Positions 63,964 through 64,000 of a DNA stretch of 64,000 nucleotides are shown piece after piece. The notes under the pieces are model-generated. The model did not search any database. It saw only the letters and a program-made list of their open reading frames with translations, and was not told the origin of the DNA. A program made the translations under genes and the position numbers. Source of the stretch: Pseudomonas sp. NCCP-436 (lineage in GTDB: Bacteria; Pseudomonadota; Gammaproteobacteria; Pseudomonadales; Pseudomonadaceae); assembly GCF_019656335.1 (NCBI RefSeq), contig NZ_BPLZ01000002.1, positions 1 through 64,000 of the forward strand, written 5' to 3'. Numbering within the stretch: the stretch's first letter is position 1; every line of letters starts with the position of its first letter.

Positions 63964-64000
63964 GGCGCCCTCCCGTAGATGCATGCTACTGCGGGTGAAG

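Overview
The window is a stretch of a Pseudomonas chromosome. Gene content and order match the genus: dcd-apbC-metG-rnf-nth with a small PA3496-like gene, trpXYZ-valS-holC-pepA-lptFG, and fumarase beside a SadC-like diguanylate cyclase, a ferredoxin reductase and an enoyl-CoA hydratase. Most of the DNA is GC-rich housekeeping sequence. The species cannot be named from the sequence alone, but chromosomal integrons are known from the P. stutzeri, P. alcaligenes and P. mendocina groups.

Layout. 1-8551: the start of an aldehyde dehydrogenase gene, an AraC regulator, a frameshifted glutaredoxin gene, ndpA, a TAXI-type binding protein, a broken sugar-kinase-like gene, a YjeH-type exporter with a divergent Lrp regulator, and sbcD. 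8570-17404: an AT-richer chromosomal integron inserted between sbcD and sbcC. It has intI on the minus strand with a perfect LexA box, an attI site, eleven gene cassettes on the plus strand with ten complete attC sites, and an eroded IS1111-type element sitting in the eleventh attC. 17405-30236: sbcC, an isochorismatase-like hydrolase, a periplasmic binding protein, two ion transporters, rlmF, and a TrpXYZ-type ABC transporter. 30365-43427: valS, holC, pepA, lptFG, fumarase, the SadC-like cyclase, the reductase and the hydratase. 43539-50086: nth, an unusual rnf-like operon and metG. 50225-63963: apbC, a cold-shock gene, dcd, a LysR/ycaC pair, pyruvate kinase, a tandem Usp protein, small envelope proteins, sirB1, yebG, psiE, a SWIM/SNF2 helicase and an AraC regulator.

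The most notable content is the cassette array. Cassette 4 carries two overlapping genes that read as a minimal type I CBASS anti-phage system: a CD-NTase and a Cap15-like effector with two membrane helices and a beta-barrel. The next cassettes encode an Mrr-type endonuclease and a HEPN-domain protein. This block lies between two identical 376-bp copies of one small cassette, which are direct repeats through which it could be lost. The other cassettes encode small membrane proteins, a P-loop kinase, a tautomerase and a MAPEG protein.

A second point is the Rnf-like operon. It has rnfA, B, D, G and E but no rnfC, and its RnfA and RnfE lack the usual cysteine motifs. LexA boxes lie upstream of both intI and yebG, so SOS control appears at two places in a window that also holds sbcD and sbcC.
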